Assembly: GCA_036554285.1 (NCBI GenBank) | Contig: DATBNO010000059.1 | Span: 1 to 64,000 of the forward strand | Source of the DNA: JADGGM01 sp025449955 | GTDB taxonomy: Bacteria > Gemmatimonadota > Gemmatimonadetes > Gemmatimonadales > Gemmatimonadaceae | Reading direction: 5' to 3' | DNA length: 64,000 nucleotides | Shown here: positions 54,554 to 63,826 of the stretch, in pieces | Numbering within the stretch: the first letter of the stretch is position 1 | Layout of the letters: each line of letters begins with the position of its first letter | The notes under the pieces: generated by a model | The model's database searches: none | Seen by the model: only the letters and a program-made list of their open reading frames with translations | What the model was told of the DNA's origin: nothing | Position numbers and translations under genes: made by a program

Positions 54554-54578
54554 CCGATAGTCGTGCGAAAACCCGTGC

Positions 54579-54755
54579 TTACTTCTTCGACCCTTTCCGC
54601 GTGGAACGGAGCTCGCGAAGGAGCCGGTCCATGACGCTCGTGGTTGATTCGCGCGAGTGCTTCTTCTCGCGATCGAGGAAGGCGCGTGCCGCCTTGCTCA
54701 CCCAGATCGTGGTCTGGTCCTCCCGATACTCACGATAGCGATCCCGCGTGGGCAT
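54579..54755 (-). CDS. small ribbon-helix-helix-like protein (58 aa)
   Basis: ATG at 54755 with GAGGGG eight bases upstream. The sequence runs TTIWVSKAARAFLDREKKHS then ESTTSVMDRLLRELRSTRKG. A short strand (TTIWVS) followed by two helices fits a ribbon-helix-helix DNA-binding protein of the antitoxin/Arc type. No toxin gene is adjacent. Gene too short for a firm family call. Confidence 0.65.
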   Translation of the reverse strand: MPTRDRYREYREDQTTIWVSKAARAFLDREKKHSRESTTSVMDRLLRELRSTRKGSKK

Positions 54756-54870
54756 GAAATGAACCCCTCGGTGTAAGGGTGAAATGGTAAACCAGCCGCT
54801 TCGCGGTACGTCGACGACGACCGCCCAACGTCTGAACATGCAAGCTCGAGGTCCGATCGCGCCGACTGTG

Positions 54871-55296
54871 TTAGCGCGCCGTCCCTCCGCGATGAACGGG
54901 GAGCCCTGATCGTGCGAGGCTCGCCTCGTCATCGTCCTGCAGCGAGAGCGAACCGACTCCCGCATCCGACTCGACCGACAACATCAACGCGCCACCGCGA
55001 TAAACCGCTGGGTCTCGCACGGCCGTTGGTCCTTCGGTCCCGCCCAACAATCCATTCGGCAGCATCGCCTGCAGGACGGCGGCCGATTCTCCGGTGAGCA
55101 TCCACCGGTCGCCCGCGCTCGCCACACGGCGCCGGAACGGCGCCAGCAACTCATCCAGCTCGGCCCACGACGTGTCCGGCACATAGGGCGGCCCGAGAAA
55201 GCCCAACGTGAATTCGTCGGCGCCCCGCGTCATGCACCACTCGAGGATCCGCCAGCTCGCCGCCGCCGTGTAGTCGTCTCGATGCAGCGTCAGCAT
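54871..55296 (-). CDS. hypothetical protein
   Basis: ATG at 55296 gives 141 residues: MLTLHRDDYTAAASWRILEW, then GADEFTLGFLGPPYVPDTSW, AELDELLAPFRRR, and a region WMLTGESAAVLQAMLPNGLL. The acidic, Trp-containing composition and codon use look genuine, but I do not recognise the family. A strong promoter-like pair lies 150 bases upstream at 55456-55483. Confidence 0.6.
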   Translation of the reverse strand: MLTLHRDDYTAAASWRILEWCMTRGADEFTLGFLGPPYVPDTSWAELDELLAPFRRRVASAGDRWMLTGESAAVLQAMLPNGLLGGTEGPTAVRDPAVYRGGALMLSVESDAGVGSLSLQDDDEASLARSGLPVHRGGTAR

Positions 55297-55750
55297 CGAT
55301 GCCGCTCCGGCCCTGGCGGTGCTCCGCGTCCGGCGGTCCGCCACCGCCGCCTAACTGACCGGCTCGTCTCGATGCCCATCATCAGGCCTGCCGCGGACCA
55401 CGCGGGTGACACGGCGCACCGCGCATCACGTCGATGCGTCGCATCGTGTTCGCGCAGTATAACATCTTTCCTTAGAATGTCGAGAGGGAGAGTGCAAACC
55501 GTGTTCCGACGCATCCCTAACGGGACGATCACGTCGACAATCGTTCGCCCAACGGTGCGCGCGCGCGCGTCGGCGCGCGTGTCCCGAGAGTGGCCGGCGC
55601 CAAAGGCGACCAGGTGTTCCTCGTCCCCAAAATGCCATCGGGCTCCGAAAAAACTGCATTGGCGTCCCGTTGGGCGGCGTGGACATCTGCCCAACGCAAC
55701 GCGCGACGCCCCGGGAATCCGATGCGCGGCCTCTGGCGCCGCGCACTCGC
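55297..55750. other. non-coding stretch
   Basis: About 450 bases with overlapping open frames on both strands that lack protein-like composition. It contains an alternating CG run near 55555-55585, two GCCCAACG-type sites and the promoter described below. No RNA gene was recognised. Confidence 0.45.
55456..55483 (-). promoter_or_regulatory. sigma-70-like promoter
   Basis: On the minus strand TCGACA (55483-55478) and TATACT (55461-55456) are separated by 16 bases, each matching five of six consensus bases. It points to the hypothetical gene at 55296 and would give a leader of about 150 bases. It is one of the few AT-rich spots in this area. Confidence 0.45.
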
Positions 55751-56161
55751 CTAGCCTCGCGCGATGAGCACGGCGCCGAGCACGCCGAACGCGTACATCA
55801 AGGCGACGGCCTGCCAGGCCTGCGTGATCAGCGGCCGCGCGTCCTCGCGATAGAGCCGCCGTCGCCAGCGAAACGGCACGATGAAATACGCCGATGCGGG
55901 CACGTCAGGCCTGCGAAAAGATTGAAGCTTGAAGTCGAGCTGCCACATGCGCACGGCGTGAAATGCCGCGGCCAGGATCGCGACCCAGCCCAACACATGC
56001 ATCCACCACATCGAGCGCCGCCATAGGAGAATTTCCGGGACCGGCGCGTGAAGAAACATTTGCCGCCGGTCCGTTAGTCCACCGCGCACGAGCACCCAAC
56101 CGACCCTCCAATCCCGTGCCCGTCGCCCCGAGATGGGTCGAATCACGTCAAGATTGCTCAA
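55751..56161 (-). CDS. hypothetical membrane protein
   Basis: 136 residues from the first Met at 56161; a later Met at codon 35 is also possible. Two hydrophobic segments (MWWMHVLGWVAILAAAFHAV and ALMYAFGVLGAVLIARG) flank a basic, aromatic middle (FIVPFRWRRRLYREDARPLI). No known family recognised. Confidence 0.55.
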   Translation of the reverse strand: MSNLDVIRPISGRRARDWRVGWVLVRGGLTDRRQMFLHAPVPEILLWRRSMWWMHVLGWVAILAAAFHAVRMWQLDFKLQSFRRPDVPASAYFIVPFRWRRRLYREDARPLITQAWQAVALMYAFGVLGAVLIARG

Positions 56162-56180
56162 TGCGCGGACCGCCGGCCGC

Positions 56181-56894
56181 TCAGTGCAACGGTCGAATCT
56201 TGATGTTGCGCAGCGCCAGCAATCCGGGATGATCGCCCTGTATCGCGATCAGTCCGCGCTTCGCCATCCCGTAATGCGCGTAAGGCGAGAACTTGCTCTG
56301 CTTCACCTTCGCCGTCCACTCCCGACTCCAGAGCTCGTAGCTCACCATCCTGGTGCCGTTGAGCCAGTGCTCCACGTGGGCGCCCTTCACGATGAGGCGC
56401 GCCGTGTTCCACTCGCCGGCCGGCTTCACGATGCCGGCCGGCGCCGGATACAGCGCGTAGTCGGATCCGGCTGCCGTTAGACGGCTCTTACCATCGGGCG
56501 CGTTCGCGTCATCCAAGAGTTGGAACTCGGGTGCGCTCCAATACACGTGGTCGTACTCTTCGGTGCCGCGATAAAAGATCCCGCTGTTGCCGCCGCTGCC
56601 GATTTTCCAGTCGACGTCGAGCTCGAAGTCGCCGTATTGGCCCGTCGTCACGATGTCCCCGGTTTCGGTGCTCTTGGTGAGCGTGCCATCCACGACGGAC
56701 CAACCGGCGGGCATCGCCTGCTGCTTGTAGCCGCGCCATCCGCTCATCGTGTGTCCGTCGAACAGGAGCGACCATCCCTCGGCCGTCTCCTTCGGGGTTA
56801 GCGTGTTAGGCGTGGACTGGGCGGTCGCGGGTCCGGCCGCGACAAGGGCGATGGCGAGCGCGGACACACACCGTCCGATTCGGCGGTACACCAT
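56181..56894 (-). CDS. secreted DUF1080 protein (3-keto-disaccharide hydrolase family)
   Basis: Lectin-like beta-sandwich of the DUF1080 family, now often named 3-keto-disaccharide hydrolases. Signal peptide residues 1-26 (ALAIALVAAGPATAQ). Core: GWSLLFDGHTMSGWRGYKQQ, WSVVDGTLTKSTETGDIVTT, FELDVDWKIGSGGNSGIFYR, EYDHVYWSAPEFQLLDD, and VEHWLNGTRMVSYEL. 237 residues, normal for one domain. ATG at 56894. Confidence 0.88.
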   Translation of the reverse strand: MVYRRIGRCVSALAIALVAAGPATAQSTPNTLTPKETAEGWSLLFDGHTMSGWRGYKQQAMPAGWSVVDGTLTKSTETGDIVTTGQYGDFELDVDWKIGSGGNSGIFYRGTEEYDHVYWSAPEFQLLDDANAPDGKSRLTAAGSDYALYPAPAGIVKPAGEWNTARLIVKGAHVEHWLNGTRMVSYELWSREWTAKVKQSKFSPYAHYGMAKRGLIAIQGDHPGLLALRNIKIRPLH

Positions 56895-57039
56895 GGACAA
56901 CCTCGATTGGTCGTGGTCAACGAGAGAACGTCGTCGGCCGTACCATATCCTGCGTGACGCGGCGGTCGCAACCCGCACGAAGCGTTGGGCAGACGCGAGA
57001 CGCGGATCTCGTCTCGGTCCGGCCGGCGCGCCGCGCTCG

Positions 57040-57813
57040 CTACGTTCTGTGACAGTGATAGATGTCGCCCGCGCTCGCGGTGAGGCCCATGCGCGCCGCG
57101 TCTCCCGCGCCGACGAGCTGCGACACCGTCGCGACCGTCACGCCGAGTCCTGCCTCCTCGAGGCGATCGACGAAGTCGGGACCGTAGCGCCGCACGTGAT
57201 CGTGCTGCCCGAACAGTCGTTCGCGCTCGCGCGGGTCGGTGATCGACGGATCTTCGATCGTGCGCTCCGATGTGATCGGCACGAGGATCATCGCCCAACC
57301 GTCGCGCCTCAAGACGCGGCGCATCTCGGCCATGGCGCGGCGGTCGTCCGGCACGTGCTCGAGCACGTGGCTGCAGTACACGACGTCGAAGGAATCGTCG
57401 CGATGCGGAATACGCTCGAGATCGATCGACTCGGCCACGAATTGCGGGCGGAGATCCGCGGTGATGTAGCCCGATCCGATGCGCTCGGCGAATCGACCGG
57501 CGAAGCAGGCCTCCGGGGCGATGTGCAGCACGCGCTTGGGCCGCCTGTCGAACAAATCGGTGCGTTGGGCGAGATACAACCACGCGAACCGATGGCGCTC
57601 GAGCGAGCCGCACGACGGACAGCGCGCGTCATCGCGCGGCACCAGGCCGTACGCGAGGAATCGGCGCGCCGAGTGTCCGCAGACCGGGCACTCTCGTCGC
57701 GTGCCGGCGTAGAACGCGCGGCGCACGAGCGTGCGCGAGGCGTCCGCCCACGCGCGCGCGGCGCGCCGCATGCGCGACGCCACGCGGCGCATCGTCGATC
57801 GGCGCACCGGCAT
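57040..57813 (-). CDS. SAM-dependent methyltransferase with zinc ribbon
   Basis: N-terminal four-Cys zinc ribbon (CPVCGHSARRFLAYG, then ARCPSCGSLERHR), followed by a class I methyltransferase: VLHIAPEACFAGRF in place of the usual GxGxG loop, the acidic SADLRPQ-like strand ITADLRPQFV, SFDVVYCSHVLEHVPDDRRA and MRRVLRRDGWAMILVP. ATG at 57813 with GGAGGG four bases upstream. Family members often act on glycans or surface lipids. 257 residues. Confidence 0.82.
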   Translation of the reverse strand: MPVRRSTMRRVASRMRRAARAWADASRTLVRRAFYAGTRRECPVCGHSARRFLAYGLVPRDDARCPSCGSLERHRFAWLYLAQRTDLFDRRPKRVLHIAPEACFAGRFAERIGSGYITADLRPQFVAESIDLERIPHRDDSFDVVYCSHVLEHVPDDRRAMAEMRRVLRRDGWAMILVPITSERTIEDPSITDPRERERLFGQHDHVRRYGPDFVDRLEEAGLGVTVATVSQLVGAGDAARMGLTASAGDIYHCHRT

Positions 57814-57932
57814 GATCCCTCCTCGACGGCTGAGTCTACGCGCTGCGATCGCCTGGACAGGTCGGCGATCACTCTCGCATGGATGCCCGTCTCGAGGCCG
57901 CCGAGGCAAGCTCTGCCGTAGCGCCGCAAGCG

Positions 57933-58220
57933 TTAGTCACCAGACTGCTCGGGCGGAGGCGCGCTGCGCGCCGGCTGCTTGGCCGCGGCCGGCGGCTGGG
58001 ATTCCTGCGCGTGGCGCTCGGAGAGCAGCTTGGTGGTGAAGCGCTGCGCTTCGGAGATGCGTTCGACTTCGATCGCGATCGCGTCCACGGCCTGCTCGAG
58101 ACGCTTGAGCCGGTCATCTTCGAGCGGCGTGGATTGCTGCGGCTCGCGCTTGCGGAGCTGGTTGCCGCCGAACCCCGCGACGAGGACGACGACGGCAATG
58201 ATGGCGAGCAGTGTGATCAC
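57933..58220 (-). CDS. small single-pass protein with coiled coil
   Basis: 95 residues. One N-terminal helix (ITLLAIIAVVVLVAGFGG), then a heptad-like stretch DRLKRLEQAVDAIAIEVERI with SEAQRFTTKLLSER, and a Pro/Ala-rich tail. Conserved in layout among related bacteria as small coiled-coil membrane proteins; function unknown. Confidence 0.7.
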   Translation of the reverse strand: MITLLAIIAVVVLVAGFGGNQLRKREPQQSTPLEDDRLKRLEQAVDAIAIEVERISEAQRFTTKLLSERHAQESQPPAAAKQPARSAPPPEQSGD

Positions 58221-58306
58221 GTTCGAACTCGACGGCGTCAGGGTTCAGGACGCGGAACAGACGCCCCCGGGGCTGCGCGTGGCAGTCTCATGGCTCCCTA
58301 CGACCA

Positions 58307-58337
58307 GGCGGCCGCGGGTGTTTCGCCCGCGGCCGCC
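58307..58337. terminator. perfect 12-bp hairpin
   Basis: Arms 58307-58318 and 58326-58337 (GGCGGCCGCGGG and its complement) with loop TGTTTCG. It lies 18 bases downstream of the permease stop on the minus strand. No T run. Confidence 0.75.
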
Positions 58338-58355
58338 CATCGCACACGCCGCCCG

Positions 58356-60890
58356 TTAGTCAGATCGCAGCGCCTGCATGGGATCGGCGCGCGCGGCGCG
58401 ACGGGCCGGGAGGAAGCTCGCGAGCGCGGCGACCGCCAGGAGCACCGTCGCGACGCCGGCGAACACCCATGGATCGCGCGGCGATTCGTGGAAGAGGAGC
58501 GGCTCGACCCACCGCGCGACGAACAAGGCAATGCCGGCGCCGATCGCCACGCCCGCCACGGTCAGCTGCAGTGCTTCACGCACCACGAGCCGCGCCAGGT
58601 CCCGCATCCCCGCGCCTAACGCAGCGCGGACGCCCAGCTCGTGCGTCCGTTGGGCGACGTTGTACGCGATCACGCTGTAGAGGCCGATCGCCGCCAGCAC
58701 GAGCGCCAAGATGCCGAACACGACGAACATCGTGGCGCCCAATCGCCACGACTGCGTTTCGCTGCCCAACACCTGCGTGAGCGGCGTGACCGTGACGTAC
58801 GATGCGCCCGGCATCACGGTTTGCACCTGGCGGCGGATCGTCTCCTTGGTTTGCTCCGGCGACCCGAGCGTTCGTACGAACAGGCCGCCCATGTCGGGAT
58901 GGTACTGCGCTATCGAGAGGTAGTAGTAGAGGCCCGGATCGTTGTCGAGCTGGCGTTCTTTGATGTTCTCGGCGATGCCGACCACGTACGTGCACGGCAG
59001 CGTGTCCGCGCCGACCTTCACGCACTGGCCGATCGCATTGCGGCCGGGCCAGAGCGTGTTGGCCATGCTCTGGCTCACGACCATCGCGCGCGGCGCGCCA
59101 TCGCGATCGGCGTCGGTGATCCCGCGTCCGGCGATGATGCGCGTGCCCATGGTCTTGAAGTAGTCCGGCGACACGGCGTTGAGATCGAATTGGCCTAACT
59201 TGTCGACCGAATCGATGCCGGCGACGGTCAACGACATGTCCCACTGGCTCCAGAACGGCATCGTCAGCTGGCGCGTGGCATCGGTGACCCCAGGGAGGTG
59301 CGCCGCGGCCTCGAGCATGCGCTGGCGCAGCGCGATGTTCTGCGCGCTATCCAACTTCACGCCGCGCATCGATGCATCCACCGCGACCACGTGCGATGGG
59401 TCGTAGCCGAGCGGCATGTTCTTCACCTGGCGCAGGCTGCGGACGAACAAGCCGGCGCCTACCAGCAGCACCACCGACAACGTTCCTTGAAACACGAGCA
59501 GGCCGATGCGGATGCGCGAGCGTTGGTACGTGCCCTCGCGCACGCCGGCCTTGAGGTCGGCGGCCAGATTGCCGCGGCGTATCTGCGCGATGGGCGCGAT
59601 GCCGGCGAGAAGCCCCGCCACGAGCGCGGCAACGCCGGCGTACACCAGCGTGCGGACGTCGGTCACCACCGCGGCCTTGGCCGTACCGGACAGCAGTTGC
59701 GAGCGGAGCAGGGCGCCGCCCCACTGCGCGATCGCGACGCCGATCACGCCACCGCCTAACGCAAGCACGACGCTCTCCGTCACCAGCTGCGACGCCAGGC
59801 GCGCGCCGCTCACGCCGAGCGCGACACGCACGGCGATCTCGCGGCGGCGGCGCAGGGCGCGTGCCAGCAGCAGATTGGCCACGTTCGCGCACGCGATGAG
59901 CCACACGACGATGGCGACGCCCGTGATCCACGTGGCCACCTTGGCCGTGTTCGATTCGTTAGGCCCGCGCTCGCTCAAGATCGACGCCAGCAGGGCGTGC
60001 GGCCGGTCGACCGAGAGCGGCTGCATGCTCGGCGACAACGACACGGCCGTCTGATAGCTGCGCACGAACGCCCGCGTCAGGTCGGCGTTGGCTTGGGCCT
60101 CGCTCACGCCGGGCTTCCGCTCGGCCATCATCGACGCCCAGGTCCAGTGGTAGGTGCCGTACCACGTTTCGCCCTTGATGAACACGCTGCTGCTGATCTC
60201 GTGCCCGTATGCGGTGATCGGGATGAACGCGGCCGGCGGATCGTCGTCCCAGATGCCGGCGAACCCCGGCGGCGCGACACCGATGATCGTGTACGTGGTC
60301 GCGCCGATCTGGACCGGCTTGCCCAACACGTCGCGCGCGGCGCCGTACTGGACCCGCCACATCGCATTCGACAAAACGGCCACGGGCGTTCCGTTAGGCG
60401 CGCGGTCCTCGGGCTCGGTGAAGTAGCGGCCGAGGACGGGCGGCGCGTCGAAGAACGCGAAGAAGCTCGCGCTCACCATGCCCACCTGCATCTCGCGCGC
60501 GTCGGCGCCGGAGCCGATGGCCAGTTTGTCCTCGGTCACCTCGGCCAAATGGCTGAACGACGACGTCCACTTGTTGAAGTCGAGGTAGCGCACGTACTGC
60601 ACGCCGTCGCCGTAACGCTCCTCGCCGCGGTACGTGTTCGCCAGGTACACGCGGTGCACGAGCTGCGGATTGCGCAGCATCGCCGGCGCGCGGAAGAGCA
60701 GGCGGTCGACGACCGAAAACATCGAGGCGTTCGCGCCGATGCCGAGCGCCAACGTGATCACGACGGCGGCGGTAAAGGCGGGCGTGTTGCGCAGACCGCG
60801 CAGCGTGTACCGGACGTCTTGGAGCAGCGCGTTCCAACGCTCGGGTCTCGCATCGCGAGAAGGTGCGGGTGTGGGGACGTCTGTCGTCAT
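58356..60890 (-). CDS. MacB/FtsX-type ABC permease of the duplicated orphan kind
   Basis: 844 residues from ATG at 60890. Same architecture as the permease at 6438: LLQDVRYTLRGLRNTPAFTA, helix ITLALGIGANASMFSVVDRL, periplasmic MacB domain, EIAVRVALGVSGARLASQL, second periplasmic domain, then ELGVRAALGAGMRDLARLVV and RRAARADPMQALRSD at the end. No ATPase gene adjoins it, so it is an orphan copy that must borrow one. Substrate unknown. Confidence 0.88.
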   Translation of the reverse strand: MTTDVPTPAPSRDARPERWNALLQDVRYTLRGLRNTPAFTAAVVITLALGIGANASMFSVVDRLLFRAPAMLRNPQLVHRVYLANTYRGEERYGDGVQYVRYLDFNKWTSSFSHLAEVTEDKLAIGSGADAREMQVGMVSASFFAFFDAPPVLGRYFTEPEDRAPNGTPVAVLSNAMWRVQYGAARDVLGKPVQIGATTYTIIGVAPPGFAGIWDDDPPAAFIPITAYGHEISSSVFIKGETWYGTYHWTWASMMAERKPGVSEAQANADLTRAFVRSYQTAVSLSPSMQPLSVDRPHALLASILSERGPNESNTAKVATWITGVAIVVWLIACANVANLLLARALRRRREIAVRVALGVSGARLASQLVTESVVLALGGGVIGVAIAQWGGALLRSQLLSGTAKAAVVTDVRTLVYAGVAALVAGLLAGIAPIAQIRRGNLAADLKAGVREGTYQRSRIRIGLLVFQGTLSVVLLVGAGLFVRSLRQVKNMPLGYDPSHVVAVDASMRGVKLDSAQNIALRQRMLEAAAHLPGVTDATRQLTMPFWSQWDMSLTVAGIDSVDKLGQFDLNAVSPDYFKTMGTRIIAGRGITDADRDGAPRAMVVSQSMANTLWPGRNAIGQCVKVGADTLPCTYVVGIAENIKERQLDNDPGLYYYLSIAQYHPDMGGLFVRTLGSPEQTKETIRRQVQTVMPGASYVTVTPLTQVLGSETQSWRLGATMFVVFGILALVLAAIGLYSVIAYNVAQRTHELGVRAALGAGMRDLARLVVREALQLTVAGVAIGAGIALFVARWVEPLLFHESPRDPWVFAGVATVLLAVAALASFLPARRAARADPMQALRSD

Positions 60891-61077
60891 GTGCGCACTC
60901 GGTGCGGGGAGGCGGGCCAGTGAGATAGATGGTTGGACACACGAAGGTGCGAAAGTGATTCCTGCCGCCAGCACAGCTTCCGGCGCCGAAAATCTAGTCG
61001 CTGGCGGTCTCAGACTTGCAGCGATCTCGACGTGAAAGCAAGTTCATGTGTAGTCCTCGCAGCGACGGAGGTTTCGC

Positions 61078-62097
61078 ATGGGGCTTGGGTACGTGGTGTC
61101 GCGGATCCTGGATACGTATCCGGATTTGAATCCGGGGACAGTCGAGAAACGTCTCGCGTACGGATCCTTCGCGCACCTGAACGATCGCGTCGTCTACCTC
61201 GAAGTTCCGAAGGCGGCGTGCACGGTGGTCAAGGTGTCGCTGCGCGACTTGTATAGCTCGACGCCGCTGACTCTCTTCCCGCACCAGAGTCGTCAAACCA
61301 AGCGCCGCATGTTCGTGCACGCGCGCGCGAACGCGCCGTTGCCGGCCCTCACCGAGCTGGATGACGCTGCCCAACGCGAGCTGCTCGAGGATCCCGGGGT
61401 CCTGCGGTTCACGGTCGTGCGCAATCCGTACACGCGATTCGTCTCGGCGTGGCTCGACAAAGTGTACCTGTGCGAACCGACAGTCGAGGATGTGTATCAC
61501 GCCGTGCGCGGCGGGTCGCCGGACATGGGCGCCAAACAGCCGGTCGAATTCGCGGAGTTCGTGACGCACGTCGAACGCACCATCGGTCCGTCGAGCGATG
61601 CGCACTGGCGTCGCCAGGTGGACCTCACGTATCCCAAGGCGCTGGGCTTCACGCACATCGGGCAGACCGAGGACCTCGCGGCGACCATGGCGCTCCTCTA
61701 CGCTCACGTTAGGCGTAACCCGCCGGCGACGATCCCGCGCGAGAACGACGCGGCGCTCGTGCCCGGCAACACGTATACGGACTCGATCGCCGCCCGCGTA
61801 CGGGCCATTTACGAGCGCGACTTCGCGGCCTTCGGCTACGATCCCGCCGGGTGGCCAAGCGACCAACCCGGACCCGCCGGGCCGATCACACTCGAACGGT
61901 TCGTGGACGAGATCATGGAGCGCAACGTGATCATCACGCATCTCTACAATGAGCACGCGCGTCTCGCCCGCGAATACACAAACGTGTACCGGTTTTCCCT
62001 CACGCGCCTGGCGAACAAGTGGCGCCGCCTGCTCAAGCCGGATCCGCGCGCCACGCGGCCGGGGCGCACGCCCAACGGACCGGGCGCGCGCGCCTAA
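61078..62097 (+). CDS. sulfotransferase family 2 protein
   Basis: PAPS-dependent sulfotransferase. The 5'-phosphosulfate loop is YLEVPKAACTVVKVSLRDL and the 3'-phosphate block is LRFTVVRNPYTRFVSAWLDK; both match the carbohydrate sulfotransferase group. 339 residues with a basic C-terminal tail. Soluble form without a membrane anchor. A target such as a glycolipid or exopolysaccharide is likely but cannot be named. It ends four bases from the convergent multicopper oxidase gene. Confidence 0.88.
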   Translation: MGLGYVVSRILDTYPDLNPGTVEKRLAYGSFAHLNDRVVYLEVPKAACTVVKVSLRDLYSSTPLTLFPHQSRQTKRRMFVHARANAPLPALTELDDAAQRELLEDPGVLRFTVVRNPYTRFVSAWLDKVYLCEPTVEDVYHAVRGGSPDMGAKQPVEFAEFVTHVERTIGPSSDAHWRRQVDLTYPKALGFTHIGQTEDLAATMALLYAHVRRNPPATIPRENDAALVPGNTYTDSIAARVRAIYERDFAAFGYDPAGWPSDQPGPAGPITLERFVDEIMERNVIITHLYNEHARLAREYTNVYRFSLTRLANKWRRLLKPDPRATRPGRTPNGPGARA

Positions 62098-62101
62098 CGG
62101 A

Positions 62102-63826
62102 CTATCGTCCGGGGCCGGCCGCTGGATCGACGTGCAGCACCGTCATCATCCCCGAGGCCAAATGCTCCGCAATGTGACAGTGCAGCATCCACGCGCCCGG
62201 ATTCGACGCGTCGATGAGCACGTCCACCGTCGAGCCGACCGGAATGAGCACCGTGTCCTTCCACACGAGGTTCGTCGTGCGCACGCCGTTCCGCGACACC
62301 ACGAGCATCCGCTGGCCGTGCAGATGGATCGGGTGCTGCATCGGATGGAACGACTTGGGATCGTTGTACAGCTCGAGCTTCACGATCGATCCTTCCTTGA
62401 CGTGCCAGTCGATGTCCATGTCTTCCTTGCCCGTCGCATCGTCGCGCAGAATCCATTTCACCTGGTCGTTGGTCGACAACCAGTTCATGTCGGGCATCCC
62501 ATCCACCCACTCGACCGGCGCGTAGTACGCGGTGTCGACGTTCATGAACTGCACGGTGGCCACCGGGAGGCCGTTGCCGCGCACGGTGAGCGTGAGACGC
62601 TTGTCGGGCGGCTTGTCGAAGTACGGCCGGTACCGGTCGATGTCGCGTGTGACCGCGGCGTTGTCGCGCAGCGCGGCGAAGGCGCCGGCGTAGTCCGGCG
62701 CCGCGGGCGTCGAGTCCACCGTCACCATGCCTAACGTATCGACCTCGGCGTCGAACTCGCCGCGGTAGTGGTTGATCGCCTGCACCGCGTTGACCAGCGC
62801 GTACCGGCCCGGTTTCTCGAACCGCGCTTCCACGATGTAGCGCTCGGCGGGCGCGAGGACCACGCTCGGCACCCGCTCCTCATGCTCGAACCGGCTGACG
62901 TCCGACGCCAACACCTTCATCGGCGCTCCGCCGAACGAGATGTTGTACGTGCGCGAGCTCGCGGCATTCGTGAGAAAGAACCGAACGACCTCGCCGCGAT
63001 GCGCGGCGAGCGTGTAGCGCGGCTCCCCGTTCACGAGCAACAGATTGCCGACGCGTCCCATGAGCGCGAAGTCCGGCCCTGTTTTTCCGTACGGGATGAG
63101 CGAGTCCGCGTTCACCAACAAATCGTCGAACACCAGCACTTGCTCGCGATTGGCCGGCGAGTAGTACGCCGAGTCGGGCGAGTCGACGATCATGTTGCCG
63201 AACAAGCCAAGCGCCTGCTCGACGTCCTCGCGCACGTGCGGGTGGTACCAGTAGACGCCCGCGTCGGGGAAATGGACGTGATAGACGAAGCTGTCGCCCG
63301 GCGCGACGGCTTGCTGCGTGATGCCGACGGCGCCATCGAACCGGTTGTCGAGCCTCACGCCATGCCAGTGCACGGAGCTGGGCAGATCGATGCGGTTGTG
63401 GAAGCGCACCGTGATCGTGGCGTTCTGCGGGACGCGAATGAGCGGGCCCGGCACTTCGCCGTTGAAGCCGTACATCACGTACGGCCGGCCGGCGATCGTT
63501 CGCCGCACCAGCGTCGCCGACAAATCGAGCGTATCGCCATCCCGCATCTGCACCACGGCGCTCGGCCTAACGTTAGGCAGCGATGCGGGATCCACGCCGG
63601 CGCCGGGCAGGAAGGATCCGCCGGGCGGCGTGAGGCCGACGAGGCCCGGCATCATCACCATGCCTTTGGGCATCGGGATGGGCATCGCCATCCCGCCCGC
63701 CGCCATGCCGGGCATGCCCGGCATGGGCATGCCCGGCGGCATCGTCGTCGTGTCGTGCTGCTGGGCGCTGCTCGCCGCCGCCATCGCGGCGACGAGCAGC
63801 GCCGCCATCCCGACGCCGCGACTCAA
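62102..63826 (-). CDS. multicopper oxidase with Met-rich N-terminus
   Basis: Three cupredoxin domains. Copper ligands: HWHGVRLD, VYWYHPHVRED, HPMQHPIHLHGQ and MLHCHIAEHLASGMM, a complete T1 plus trinuclear set. After the signal peptide (MAALLVAAMAAASSAQQ) comes a Met/Pro/Gly stretch (MPPGMPMPGMPGM and following) with over ten methionines in about 40 residues, probably for copper binding. TTG at 63826 overlaps the preceding stop and has GGAG seven bases upstream; ATG at 63808 is the alternative. Likely role: copper tolerance or metal/phenol oxidation in the periplasm. Confidence 0.9.
   Translation of the reverse strand: MSRGVGMAALLVAAMAAASSAQQHDTTTMPPGMPMPGMPGMAAGGMAMPIPMPKGMVMMPGLVGLTPPGGSFLPGAGVDPASLPNVRPSAVVQMRDGDTLDLSATLVRRTIAGRPYVMYGFNGEVPGPLIRVPQNATITVRFHNRIDLPSSVHWHGVRLDNRFDGAVGITQQAVAPGDSFVYHVHFPDAGVYWYHPHVREDVEQALGLFGNMIVDSPDSAYYSPANREQVLVFDDLLVNADSLIPYGKTGPDFALMGRVGNLLLVNGEPRYTLAAHRGEVVRFFLTNAASSRTYNISFGGAPMKVLASDVSRFEHEERVPSVVLAPAERYIVEARFEKPGRYALVNAVQAINHYRGEFDAEVDTLGMVTVDSTPAAPDYAGAFAALRDNAAVTRDIDRYRPYFDKPPDKRLTLTVRGNGLPVATVQFMNVDTAYYAPVEWVDGMPDMNWLSTNDQVKWILRDDATGKEDMDIDWHVKEGSIVKLELYNDPKSFHPMQHPIHLHGQRMLVVSRNGVRTTNLVWKDTVLIPVGSTVDVLIDASNPGAWMLHCHIAEHLASGMMTVLHVDPAAGPGR

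Noticed and set aside
55282..55767. Overlapping 130-160-codon frames on both strands
   Set aside because: Arginine/alanine-rich composition on both strands and no ribosome sites; typical of GC-rich non-coding DNA.
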